Shown here in pieces: positions 16,943 through 23,527 of a stretch of DNA of 64,000 nt. Where the stretch lies: NCBI RefSeq assembly GCF_001662485.1, contig NZ_JMTM01000004.1, forward strand, positions 1-64,000, read 5' to 3'. The notes beneath the pieces are model-generated. The model made no database searches. It saw nothing but the letters and a program-made list of their open reading frames with translations, and had not been told where the DNA came from. A program made the position numbers and the translations under genes. Position 1 is the first letter of the stretch, and each line of letters opens with the position of its first letter. The DNA comes from Flavobacterium succinicans. GTDB taxonomy: Bacteria > Bacteroidota > Bacteroidia > Flavobacteriales > Flavobacteriaceae.

Positions 16943-17764
16943 TTATTTAATCAGCTTTAGTTTTTTAAAAGCTTCTTTAGTTGCATTTAAACGAATTAAA
17001 GGAAATTCATCCATAGTTGTTGCTTCTTTTTCTACGTTTGTTGCAAAAAAATAAACAGCATTATTCGTTTCTAAATATCCTACAAGCCAACCATTATTGA
17101 TTTCATTTCGCATTCCCCAACCTGATTTACCGCTTAAAACATAACTTTCAGTTTTTTCAAGCTGCATGATGTCCTTCATTATGGTTTCAGTTCTTTTTGA
17201 AATTGGTAATTTTGAGAAATACAGTCTTTCTAAAAAGTCAATTTGTTGCATTTGTGAAAATTTCGATTTTCCTTGTAACCAAAAAGTATCAATCGTTAAG
17301 GTGTCGAAAACCATTCCTTTGTAGGCCAATTTTTTCAAATAAGATTTCATTCTCTTTACCCCAATCTTTCTAGCAATTTCTTGATAACAAGGAACGCAAG
17401 AAACTTCAAACGCTTTTTTGAACGTTAAATCTTCTTCCCATTTTTTAAATTTTCGTTGTTCACCGTTCCATTTAAATAGTGCGGAATCATTTTTGATTAC
17501 TCCAGTTTCTAAGGCAATTATTGAGTTTGGAATTTTAAAAGTTGATGCCGGAATTACACCAGTTTTTGCCCAAGAGAAATCGTTGGAATAAAATGTTTTG
17601 TTTTTTACGTCATAAATTAAAATGGAGCCTTTGACTTTTAAACTATCCAGTATAGATCCAAAGGCGGTTTTAACTACTTCTTTTGGTTGTACTATTTTGG
17701 TTTGGCAATTTCCTTTAAGGTGCACGAATAGCATTAGAAGTAAAAGTATGATTATTTTTCTCAT
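16943..17764 (-). CDS. Class D (OXA-type) beta-lactamase
   Basis: 273 aa with a signal peptide; periplasmic serine beta-lactamase that opens penicillins and possibly other beta-lactams. Active-site motifs in order: STFK at residues 74-77 (nucleophile Ser and the Lys that is carbamylated in the family), SCV at 122-124, YKG at 148-150 where many OXA enzymes have YGN, Trp at about 162, and KSG at 213-215. GWLVGYLE and the C-terminal part fit the fold. All catalytic positions are present, so it is likely active; spectrum cannot be predicted. It sits alone among other single-gene modules, which fits acquisition, but GC content resembles its neighbours. Confidence 0.94.
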   Translation of the reverse strand: MRKIIILLLLMLFVHLKGNCQTKIVQPKEVVKTAFGSILDSLKVKGSILIYDVKNKTFYSNDFSWAKTGVIPASTFKIPNSIIALETGVIKNDSALFKWNGEQRKFKKWEEDLTFKKAFEVSCVPCYQEIARKIGVKRMKSYLKKLAYKGMVFDTLTIDTFWLQGKSKFSQMQQIDFLERLYFSKLPISKRTETIMKDIMQLEKTESYVLSGKSGWGMRNEINNGWLVGYLETNNAVYFFATNVEKEATTMDEFPLIRLNATKEAFKKLKLIK

Positions 17765-17784
17765 TTTTAATTTTGTTTCTTTTA

Positions 17785-17997
17785 GGTTGCTGTTGCTCCA
17801 AGATGCGTTACAAGTTTCAGTTATCGCAGCGGGGTGTTTTTACAGTTTTTAAAGCTTATTATTCTAAAGGTATTTAGGCTAAAAAGGCGTGAGACTTTTA
17901 TCGTGTTTGAGTGAGAATCTGTTTAAAAATGGCGCGAAATTGGAGATGTTCGCGCAGCATACTTTAATGGTTTGTTTGCTTTGAAGAGCTTCGGGAA
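17785..17997. repeat. Dispersed repeat, copy D (3' of the 18007 gene)
   Basis: Diverged version of copies A/B. Shared blocks include AAAAAGGCGTGAGACTTTTATCG, split here as AAAAAGGCGTGAGAC then TTTTATCGTGTTTGAGTGAG, and the core TGGAGATGTTCGCGCAGCAT followed by TTTAATGGTTTGTTTGC. The left end begins GGTTGCTGTTGCTCC, close to the left end of copy E (GGTTGCTGCTGAAG). It fills the space between the beta-lactamase start and the stop codon of the 18007 gene. Confidence 0.75.
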
Positions 17998-18006
17998 AGC
18001 AACTAC

Positions 18007-18633
18007 TCAAATCTGTTTTGGATTGGGAGCAGTACTTTCATTTTCAATAATTTTGTTGAGTTTCGGCTGAATTATCCATATTCCAATTGGGTAAAACCAA
18101 ATCATAAAAAACTCTCCTGCAAAATCAGAAAAACTCACTTGACGCTGTAATTCAACCGTTTTGTATGTTTTGGCTACAAAATATAATGAATAGAAAATAC
18201 AAAACATTGAGAACAAATGTAAGGGTATAATAATTACAACAAGGCTCATAATTAATTCAACGGCTGGAGGTGTTTCGTTTTCCATCATTCCGCTCGCAGA
18301 CACACTAAAAATTGTTGAAAGAAGGATGATATATAGCAACGGAATGAAAAAAAATATTTTAAATTTTTTGGTTTTCATTTTTACATTTTCGGGAACTTTA
18401 CTCTGAAGTCCAATGCCCACAGACCAAAACCAACCAAATTGTGTTGCCACAATAAGAATCATAATTATTGGAAAAAACATAAAGTAATTAAAAAGCAATG
18501 AAACATCAGGATTATTATCACTGCCGATATTTGCAAACATAGTTATCATCAGCACAATTTGAAAAAGCATTGGTATTCCAAAAGTTAGTAAGAATAATTG
18601 CCAATGCTTTGCTTTTAAGAATTTTTCAGTCAT
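18007..18633 (-). CDS. Four-helix membrane protein of unknown function
   Basis: 208 aa. Hydrophobic segments: LFLLTFGIPMLFQIVLMITM, YFMFFPIIMILIVATQFGW, FFIPLLYIILLSTIFSVSA and IMSLVVIIIPLHLFSMFCIF, with a fifth weaker segment before FYPIGIWIIQPKLN. The end IIQPKLNKI is a recurring feature of small Bacteroidetes membrane proteins. No function can be assigned. Flanked on its 3' side by repeat copy D. Confidence 0.65.
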   Translation of the reverse strand: MTEKFLKAKHWQLFLLTFGIPMLFQIVLMITMFANIGSDNNPDVSLLFNYFMFFPIIMILIVATQFGWFWSVGIGLQSKVPENVKMKTKKFKIFFFIPLLYIILLSTIFSVSASGMMENETPPAVELIMSLVVIIIPLHLFSMFCIFYSLYFVAKTYKTVELQRQVSFSDFAGEFFMIWFYPIGIWIIQPKLNKIIENESTAPNPKQI

Positions 18634-18657
18634 AGTCTTTATTATGTATAGGTTTTT

Positions 18658-18740
18658 GGTTGCTGCTGAAGTTGTAGTGCTGAATTGGAGACGTTCGCGC
18701 AGTAAATATTAATGGTTTGGATGCTTTGATGAGCGGGGTT
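18658..18740. repeat. Dispersed repeat, copy E (3' of the RDD gene)
   Basis: Short copy keeping both ends: left GGTTGCTGCTGAAG, core TTGGAGACGTTCGCGCAGTA, then ATTAATGGTTTGGATGCTTT and GATGAGCGGGGTT. The middle section seen in A, B and D is missing. It ends about 30 bp before the stop of the RDD gene. Confidence 0.75.
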
Positions 18741-18770
18741 CATTAATACCAGCTATCAGAGGCTCTGCTA

Positions 18771-19157
18771 TTATGCTTTAATCATTACACTTCCACTAAG
18801 ATAATCATGAATTGTTCTGCTTTTTTTACTTGAAAATACTGTTATGAATGATAACCAACCAAGCAAAATTTTAATGATAAATCTTATAACAGCTTGAAAT
18901 AAATTAATTTTTTTTGAGTGATCTGAGTTACTTCTAACGCGTATTTCCATCTTGTCATTCCCAATTGTTGCTCCAAACGCAGTTAAAATTGGTTCATACA
19001 ACCATATTCCTGCAAATACTATCATTCTGAAATAATTTGGTACATTTTCAAATAAGTTCAATATTTCTGAAGCTAGATACATAAATCCAATAATAATTAT
19101 AGTATCGATGGTTGTTGATTTTATGCGGTCTAATATGCTCGGATATTCTTTATACAT
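18771..19157 (-). CDS. RDD-family membrane protein
   Basis: 128 aa. The family pattern is visible: an N-terminal SILDRIKSTTIDTIIIIGFMY segment with Arg and Asp, a central GIWLYEPILTAFGATIGND, and a C-terminal RTIHDYLSGSVMI. Three membrane helices are expected. RDD proteins are of unknown or varied function, some linked to ion exchange. Single gene with repeat copy E at its 3' side. Confidence 0.88.
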   Translation of the reverse strand: MYKEYPSILDRIKSTTIDTIIIIGFMYLASEILNLFENVPNYFRMIVFAGIWLYEPILTAFGATIGNDKMEIRVRSNSDHSKKINLFQAVIRFIIKILLGWLSFITVFSSKKSRTIHDYLSGSVMIKA

Positions 19158-19169
19158 AGGTTGGTTTAG

Positions 19170-19316
19170 GTATTGTTTTTAACGATTTAGTACTTCGGGC
19201 TGTTTGGGACTAAATTAAGATTTATTTTTCGGTTATCACTAAACTTCCAAATGCAAAACCAACTTCCCATTAAGTCTATTGCCCAAATTGCTTGTAGCGT
19301 GCGTTGTGTGCAGTGC
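19170..19316. other. 3' flank of the nuclease gene, possible boundary of another repeat type
   Basis: Follows the stop of the Mrr-like gene. It carries TTTGGGACTAAATTAAG, ATCACTAAACTTCC and GCGTGCGTTGTGTGCAGTGC. It resembles from memory a recurrent intergenic type in Bacteroidetes but has no second copy here, so this is unproven. It occupies the same place relative to the gene as the long repeat does elsewhere. Confidence 0.3.
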
Positions 19317-20180
19317 TTAATTTCGGCACCATTTTTCAAATTCAACAACATTAAATTTATTAGATTTTATTCCAACCTTATGTTCTATCAAATCAAAAAT
19401 CATATCATCAATATCATAAATGTAAATTCCCAATTTATTTGCTAATTCAACGGCATCATCAGAATAATACGAAGTAGTTAAAAATGTATAAATAAAAGGT
19501 TCTGCAAGTTTTATTTTATTTAGTACATCAGTTTGTCCTAGCCACGCACTTTCTTTATTTGGATGAAGTGCTTCTTGTAGAATTCTCACACTACCTAAAA
19601 ATTCTCTTATTTCTCTTGGGCCAATAGCATTTTCGGGTTTGTACCTTTTAGATTGTCCGACCATTCGAAATGACAAATTTTTATTTTTTAAATCTACAGG
19701 TTTATCTGCAATATTTACAAGTCTTTTGAATGTACCTGTGCCAATAAAATCAATACCACCATCACTTGATTTTCTGGTCGCAAATCCAAAATCACAAAAA
19801 TGTAATTGAATATATTTAGAAGAAAATTTTTCAAAATCATTATCATTCATTTTAATCATATATCTAACAAAGTCTGGAAATACTTCAAATTCTTTCTTTG
19901 TATTAGCTAATCCTATAATGAAATCGTCATCACTAAGAGAAAAATTAAACTTTGAAAAGGAACCCTTTTGGGTTCTACTTTCAATATAATTTTTTAAATT
20001 TTTCTTAGTTTGTTTTAATATTTTTATTTGTTCATCAGGACTTAAAGTTAAAGAGTTTTCTATAGCATATCTTTCAACTTCATCATTTAAGTTCAACGAT
20101 TTATAAGTTGGTTTAAATGTGACTAATATTTGAAAATACAGCTCTTTTGCGTATTTATTTAATACTTCTGATTTTGTCAT
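19317..20180 (-). CDS. Mrr-like restriction endonuclease-fold protein
   Basis: 287 aa. Residues ~115-265 read as an Mrr_cat nuclease domain: DFEKFSSKYIQLHF, GFATRKSSDGGIDFIG with the catalytic Asp at 140, then FRMVGQSKRYKPENAIG with the Q-x-K pair at 176-178, and AEPFIYTFLTTSYYSDDAVE, matching the order D...QxK...TTS..S..A of Mrr-type enzymes. The first ~110 residues are charged and alpha-helical and may bind a partner or DNA. It overlaps the upstream ParB-like gene by 26 bp, so translation is coupled. Likely part of a two-gene system that cuts DNA, perhaps modified or foreign DNA; target unknown. Confidence 0.8.
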   Translation of the reverse strand: MTKSEVLNKYAKELYFQILVTFKPTYKSLNLNDEVERYAIENSLTLSPDEQIKILKQTKKNLKNYIESRTQKGSFSKFNFSLSDDDFIIGLANTKKEFEVFPDFVRYMIKMNDNDFEKFSSKYIQLHFCDFGFATRKSSDGGIDFIGTGTFKRLVNIADKPVDLKNKNLSFRMVGQSKRYKPENAIGPREIREFLGSVRILQEALHPNKESAWLGQTDVLNKIKLAEPFIYTFLTTSYYSDDAVELANKLGIYIYDIDDMIFDLIEHKVGIKSNKFNVVEFEKWCRN

Positions 20181-21240
20181 ATAGGCTAATACGCTTTTCG
20201 ATAATTTCTTTCAATCCTGTTAGTAAAATTATATCTGTTTCGGTGAAATTTTCTAATTCATCAGTTGGCAATTTTTTCAAAGCTTCAATTGCTTGATTAA
20301 TTTCTTTTTTCCAATCAAAACTTGAATATTTAATGACGATGGCTAAAGCACCTTCTAAACTTGTTGAATCTTCTTTGAAAGAACTTAAAGCTTCAGCATT
20401 TCCAACAATTTTAGTCAAATCTCTCACATTTGTTGAAGATGAGATTTTTTGAATATTTCCATTGTCAGGATCTTTAGTTATCCATTTATAGAAAAGCTTA
20501 AAATTATCTTCATTCTCAAATTCATATGTGGCATCGTTGTATTCAAAAAAAGTTTTTAATGGAGCACGACCAACTGCTTCATAAAAATAAGTTATTAAAT
20601 CAGGTTTGGCATACTCACTGTAATCTGCGTCATTTTGCATTTGCTCAAGAAGTTTGTATCCTCTATAAATTCGATTAACTTCTTGGGTTCTGTATCCAAT
20701 TGCATTCGCAACGTCTTGTGGTGTTAGCTTTTCTCCTTCAATCATAGATTTTATTAGAACTGCTTTTTGATATGTTCCCCAAGGTCTTATTTCTGATATG
20801 TGTCTTATTCCTTGAATTTTTAATCTGTTACTTTCTGTATCAGATTCTTTATTTATTATGTTTACTGGAATTTCGGCGAAAGTATCCTTCACTTCTTTTT
20901 CAGCAATCCCTTCATTAATTAATTCTTCAATCCACTTTAAAGCCGCAATTCTTCTATTTCCCTCAATAACCAAATATGAATTCTCATCTAGTTCAGTCAC
21001 AACAATTCTATCCATAGGTAGAAAACCAACTTCAAGAATACTATCTCTAAGAGCTTTTATTTGGAATTCGTCATCTTTTAACTTACCTAAAGTTGTTTTT
21101 TGAACACTTTCATCTTTTATTCTTGCTATAGGAACAAGCTTAGATGAACTGTCAAAGTTTTTAAATCTTAGATTATTTGGGTCCAAAAACAATTGTTCAA
21201 ATTTTACGGTCTTGCTTGTAAACTCTATTCTTTTTTCCAT
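20155..21240 (-). CDS. ParB/Srx-fold DNA-binding protein paired with the Mrr-like nuclease
   Basis: 361 aa. Residues ~15-135 form a ParB N-terminal domain: FLDPNNLRF, then LRDSILEVGFLPMDRIVV (64-81) and the phosphate-binding motif VIEGNRRIAALKW (91-103). Residues ~172-200 form a helix-turn-helix (TPQDVANAIGYRTQEVNRI), as in chromosomal ParB. The C-terminal ~150 residues are unlike ParB dimerisation domains and are unrecognised. No parA neighbour is present; the partner is instead a nuclease, so a role in defence, with nucleotide-dependent loading on DNA, is more likely than partition. That is inference. Confidence 0.8.
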   Translation of the reverse strand: MEKRIEFTSKTVKFEQLFLDPNNLRFKNFDSSSKLVPIARIKDESVQKTTLGKLKDDEFQIKALRDSILEVGFLPMDRIVVTELDENSYLVIEGNRRIAALKWIEELINEGIAEKEVKDTFAEIPVNIINKESDTESNRLKIQGIRHISEIRPWGTYQKAVLIKSMIEGEKLTPQDVANAIGYRTQEVNRIYRGYKLLEQMQNDADYSEYAKPDLITYFYEAVGRAPLKTFFEYNDATYEFENEDNFKLFYKWITKDPDNGNIQKISSSTNVRDLTKIVGNAEALSSFKEDSTSLEGALAIVIKYSSFDWKKEINQAIEALKKLPTDELENFTETDIILLTGLKEIIEKRISLYDKIRSIK

Positions 21241-21466
21241 TATTTTAAAATTTCATTATTTGTAATTTTCTACAATCGTGTTTTGGCATTGCACACAATT
21301 AGCATATAAGTCTGATAAAATAATACTTATCATATTTATATTAGAAACAAAGATCCCAGTGTATTCAGATTTCTTTATTTATCAAATATATCCTTTTTCC
21401 TTCAAAAAATATTAAAAAAATCTGAAATATTCTTTAGTGTTTAGTTGCCTTAAACTTCTGTGATTT
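21241..21466. promoter_or_regulatory. Leader of the ParB-like/Mrr-like operon
   Basis: About 226 bp, AT-rich, with no gene. It must hold the promoter of the two-gene unit, but I cannot fix a TAnnTTTG box with confidence. It ends at the duplicated glycogen synthase 3' segment. Confidence 0.4.
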
Positions 21467-21581
21467 GCGTGAGGGATAGGAATAAACTACCGAAGTAGTA
21501 TGGATAGCCCGACCGCAGGAACGCAAAGGGGCGAATAACACCTTTGCTATTTGCCCCTTTGTGGTACTGGGGTCACGCCCC
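21467..21581. repeat. GCGTGAGGGAT...TCACGCCCC intergenic element, copy 1
   Basis: 115 bp beginning GCGTGAGGGATAGG and ending GGTCACGCCCC. Inside are GACCGCAGGAACGC and a hairpin AAAGGGGCGAATA...ATTTGCCCCTTT. Nearly identical to 23411-23525 and related at both ends to 49088-49191. The start and end signatures are partly complementary, so it may fold as one structured unit. Confidence 0.75.
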
Positions 21582-21583
21582 AA

Positions 21584-21649
21584 TTATGCTTTTTCTTTTT
21601 CGAAACGGTCAATGACTTCTTGGTAATAGGCCAAGGTGGTTTTGGCGAT
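21584..21649 (-). pseudogene. Duplicated 3' fragment of the glycogen synthase gene
   Basis: The last 21 codons plus stop of the gene at 23528-24754 are repeated here without any upstream part, joined on the other side to the intergenic element. The whole duplicated block is 21467-21649 against 23411-23593, 183 bp with about three mismatches. At 21650 the match stops abruptly and repeat copy G begins. Confidence 0.9.
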
Positions 21650-21654
21650 GGAGG

Positions 21655-21812
21655 CGCAGTTGCGTTTTTACAGTTTTTAAAAGCCCATTACTTTCAAGTG
21701 AATTAGGTTATTTTTATCGTGTTTGTTGATCAAAAGTTGATTAAAAAATAGCGCTAAGTTGGATATGTTCGGGCTGTATACTTTAACGATTTGTATGCAC
21801 CAATAAACGGGT
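21655..21812. repeat. Dispersed repeat, copy G (3' of the HAD phosphatase gene)
   Basis: Shares GTTTTTACAGTTTTTAAA, TTTTTATCGTGTTTG and the core TTGGATATGTTCGGGCTGTA with TTTAACGATTTGTATGC with copy D. Its left end is cut at the junction with the glycogen synthase fragment. It ends about 22 bp before the stop of the HAD gene. Confidence 0.7.
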
Positions 21813-21834
21813 GAAGTGATATAAATTATTGATA

Positions 21835-22869
21835 TTATTTTTCAAAAGGATAAATCTTTTTCCAATCATTCTTTATATCTACAATTTGCCAATTATATTT
21901 TACTGCATCATCCAAAGCTTTTTCAAGATGGCCAATAGAAGAAGTACGATCATAAGCTGCTTCTCTTTCAGCATCTGTGTGATGAATAATTAGCCCGAAT
22001 TGTGGAGTACTTGCAGTACTAGTCCATTGTAGCATAGCATAATCTCCATCAGAGTTTCCAGCAGTAAAAACTGGTTTTTTGCCAATGTGTTGATAGATAC
22101 CAACGGGTTTCCCGTCTTTATTGTTAATGAAATTAACTTCGGGAAGTTTTATTAGTGTAGGTTTTCCGTTTGTTGTATCGTATTTTACTTTAACGGAACT
22201 ACCAACAACCTGATAAGGAGGAATTCCATAAACTTGCTCAGAAAATACGCGCATAAAATCATCACCGCCACCAGAAACGATAAATGTTTTATATCCGTTA
22301 GCTCTTAAATAATTGAGTAACTCCAACATTGGCTGAAAAACCATTTCTGTGTAATGTTTCCCAGTTTTAGGATGTATTGCAGTTTGTAACCAATCTTTAA
22401 CGTTTTGTTCAAATACTTCAGTTGACGTTCCAGTATGTGTTGCAGCAATAATTTGCATGAGAGATTCTTCGCCACCAGACAAAGCAGTTTTCATATCACC
22501 CTCAAGGACTGCCTGAAATGGTTGCGTAGTTTTCCATTCCGGATGTTGTGCTGCCATTGCTTTAACACGGTCTATAGCAAAGGCAAATTCAAAACAAATA
22601 GGAAACTCATTCCACAACGTTCCGTCATTATCAAAACATGCAATGCGGTCAGAAACAGGAATAAAATCTTTACTGCCTTCTTTTGTAGTTTTCGTTACGA
22701 AATCAATAATGGATTTTTTAGTTGCTCCTTCGTTCCAAGATGGAAGTGGATTTGCGACAGCAATAGTAGTTTTTTTTCGAGATTTATTAATTTGCTGTTG
22801 AGCAAAACTGTAAGAAAGTGACGTAAGTGTAACTATAAATAATAATGTGATTTTTTTTATCTCTTTCAT
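21835..22869 (-). CDS. Exported HAD-superfamily phosphatase
   Basis: 344 aa with a signal peptide (MKEIKKITLLFIVTLTSLSYSFAQ). HAD motif I is ACFDNDGTLWNEFP (two Asp), motif II FIVSGGGDDFM, and the later motifs fall in GKKPVFTAGNSDGDYAML, so all catalytic positions are present. A large cap lies between motifs I and II. Substrate unknown; relatives are periplasmic phosphoserine-phosphatase-like or acid phosphatases. The gene lies between the two 183-bp direct copies of the glycogen synthase 3' end, suggesting it arrived as a unit. Confidence 0.88.
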   Translation of the reverse strand: MKEIKKITLLFIVTLTSLSYSFAQQQINKSRKKTTIAVANPLPSWNEGATKKSIIDFVTKTTKEGSKDFIPVSDRIACFDNDGTLWNEFPICFEFAFAIDRVKAMAAQHPEWKTTQPFQAVLEGDMKTALSGGEESLMQIIAATHTGTSTEVFEQNVKDWLQTAIHPKTGKHYTEMVFQPMLELLNYLRANGYKTFIVSGGGDDFMRVFSEQVYGIPPYQVVGSSVKVKYDTTNGKPTLIKLPEVNFINNKDGKPVGIYQHIGKKPVFTAGNSDGDYAMLQWTSTASTPQFGLIIHHTDAEREAAYDRTSSIGHLEKALDDAVKYNWQIVDIKNDWKKIYPFEK

Positions 22870-23280
22870 TTTTTTAAAATTTAATTTGTTATCAAAATAT
22901 ATTAAGGTTGCATCTCAAACTAAAAACGGTATTGTGTTTTTTTATCAGTTCCTTCCTTGCTGTCACAATACATTGCTCCAATGGCACTATGATTGGCTTA
23001 TCAATTTAAAACTGCAACAAAAATGCTACGTTGTAACATTGATGTTATTCCAAATATATTCTTTTTTTAGAAAAAAAATCTACATTGAGCTATTTTCTAA
23101 TGAGATACCTTTTTTTTTCTATGAACAAGAAACTTTGGTCAAACGTCCTTGAAGGCAATTTTAGTTAGTAAGACGACTATTTGGAGCAAGTGAATAAAAA
23201 TTAAATGATTTTCAGTGTCTTTTACATCAGTAATCATTTAACTCTTCACTTAATGCTGTTTTGCCTGAAGGATAGGAATC
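22870..23280. other. Leader of the HAD gene and non-coding sequence
   Basis: About 410 bp without a supported gene. A 101-residue plus-strand frame crosses it but has poor codon use, phenylalanine/lysine richness typical of AT-rich non-coding DNA, and no start signal. At 23263-23278 a short GCCTGAAGGATAGGAAT resembles the start of the element at 23411. Confidence 0.45.
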
Positions 23281-23408
23281 AATGTCATTAAGTTAAGGAA
23301 TTACACTTTTTGTTTTCACGCACATTTCGCAGATTTGCGCAGAAAAATCAGTTAAAATCTGTTGAATCTGCGTGCTATTTTTTCCCCCCCTCTTAACTTA
23401 ATGACATT
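23281..23408. repeat. 128-bp element with perfect 17-bp terminal inverted repeats
   Basis: AATGTCATTAAGTTAAG (23281-23297) and its exact complement CTTAACTTAATGACATT (23392-23408) bound a 94-bp interior containing CGCAGATTTGCGCAGA and TCTGCGTG, a partial internal inverted repeat. It looks like a small non-autonomous mobile element. The flanks (GGATAGGAAT on the left, GGGATAGGAAT on the right) are similar, so it may have inserted into, or duplicated the start of, the adjacent GCGTGAGGGAT element. Confidence 0.65.
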
Positions 23409-23410
23409 GC

Positions 23411-23525
23411 GCGTGAGGGATAGGAATAAACTACCGAAGTAGTATGGATAGCCCGACCGCAGGAACGCAAAGGGGCGCATAACACGTTTGCTATTCGCCC
23501 CTTTGTGGTACTGGGGTCACGCCCC
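23411..23525. repeat. GCGTGAGGGAT...TCACGCCCC intergenic element, copy 2
   Basis: Almost identical to 21467-21581 and directly adjoining the stop codon of the glycogen synthase gene. The hairpin arms AAAGGGGCG and CGCCCCTTT are perfect here, while copy 1 has a substitution in one arm. It may serve as the transcription end of the glycogen synthase gene. Confidence 0.75.
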
Positions 23526-23527
23526 AA

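Noticed and set aside
20155-21240. Chromosome or plasmid partition ParB
   Set aside because: No ParA partner, no parS-like palindromes seen, C-terminal domain unlike ParB, and the partner gene is a nuclease.
13011-21812. Classical class 1 or chromosomal integron
   Set aside because: No integron integrase or attI, and the repeats lack standard attC end motifs, so only a cassette-like description is justified.
22847-23152. 101-residue plus-strand frame upstream of the HAD gene
   Set aside because: Overlaps the HAD start region, no start signal, Phe/Lys-rich random-like sequence, no family resemblance.
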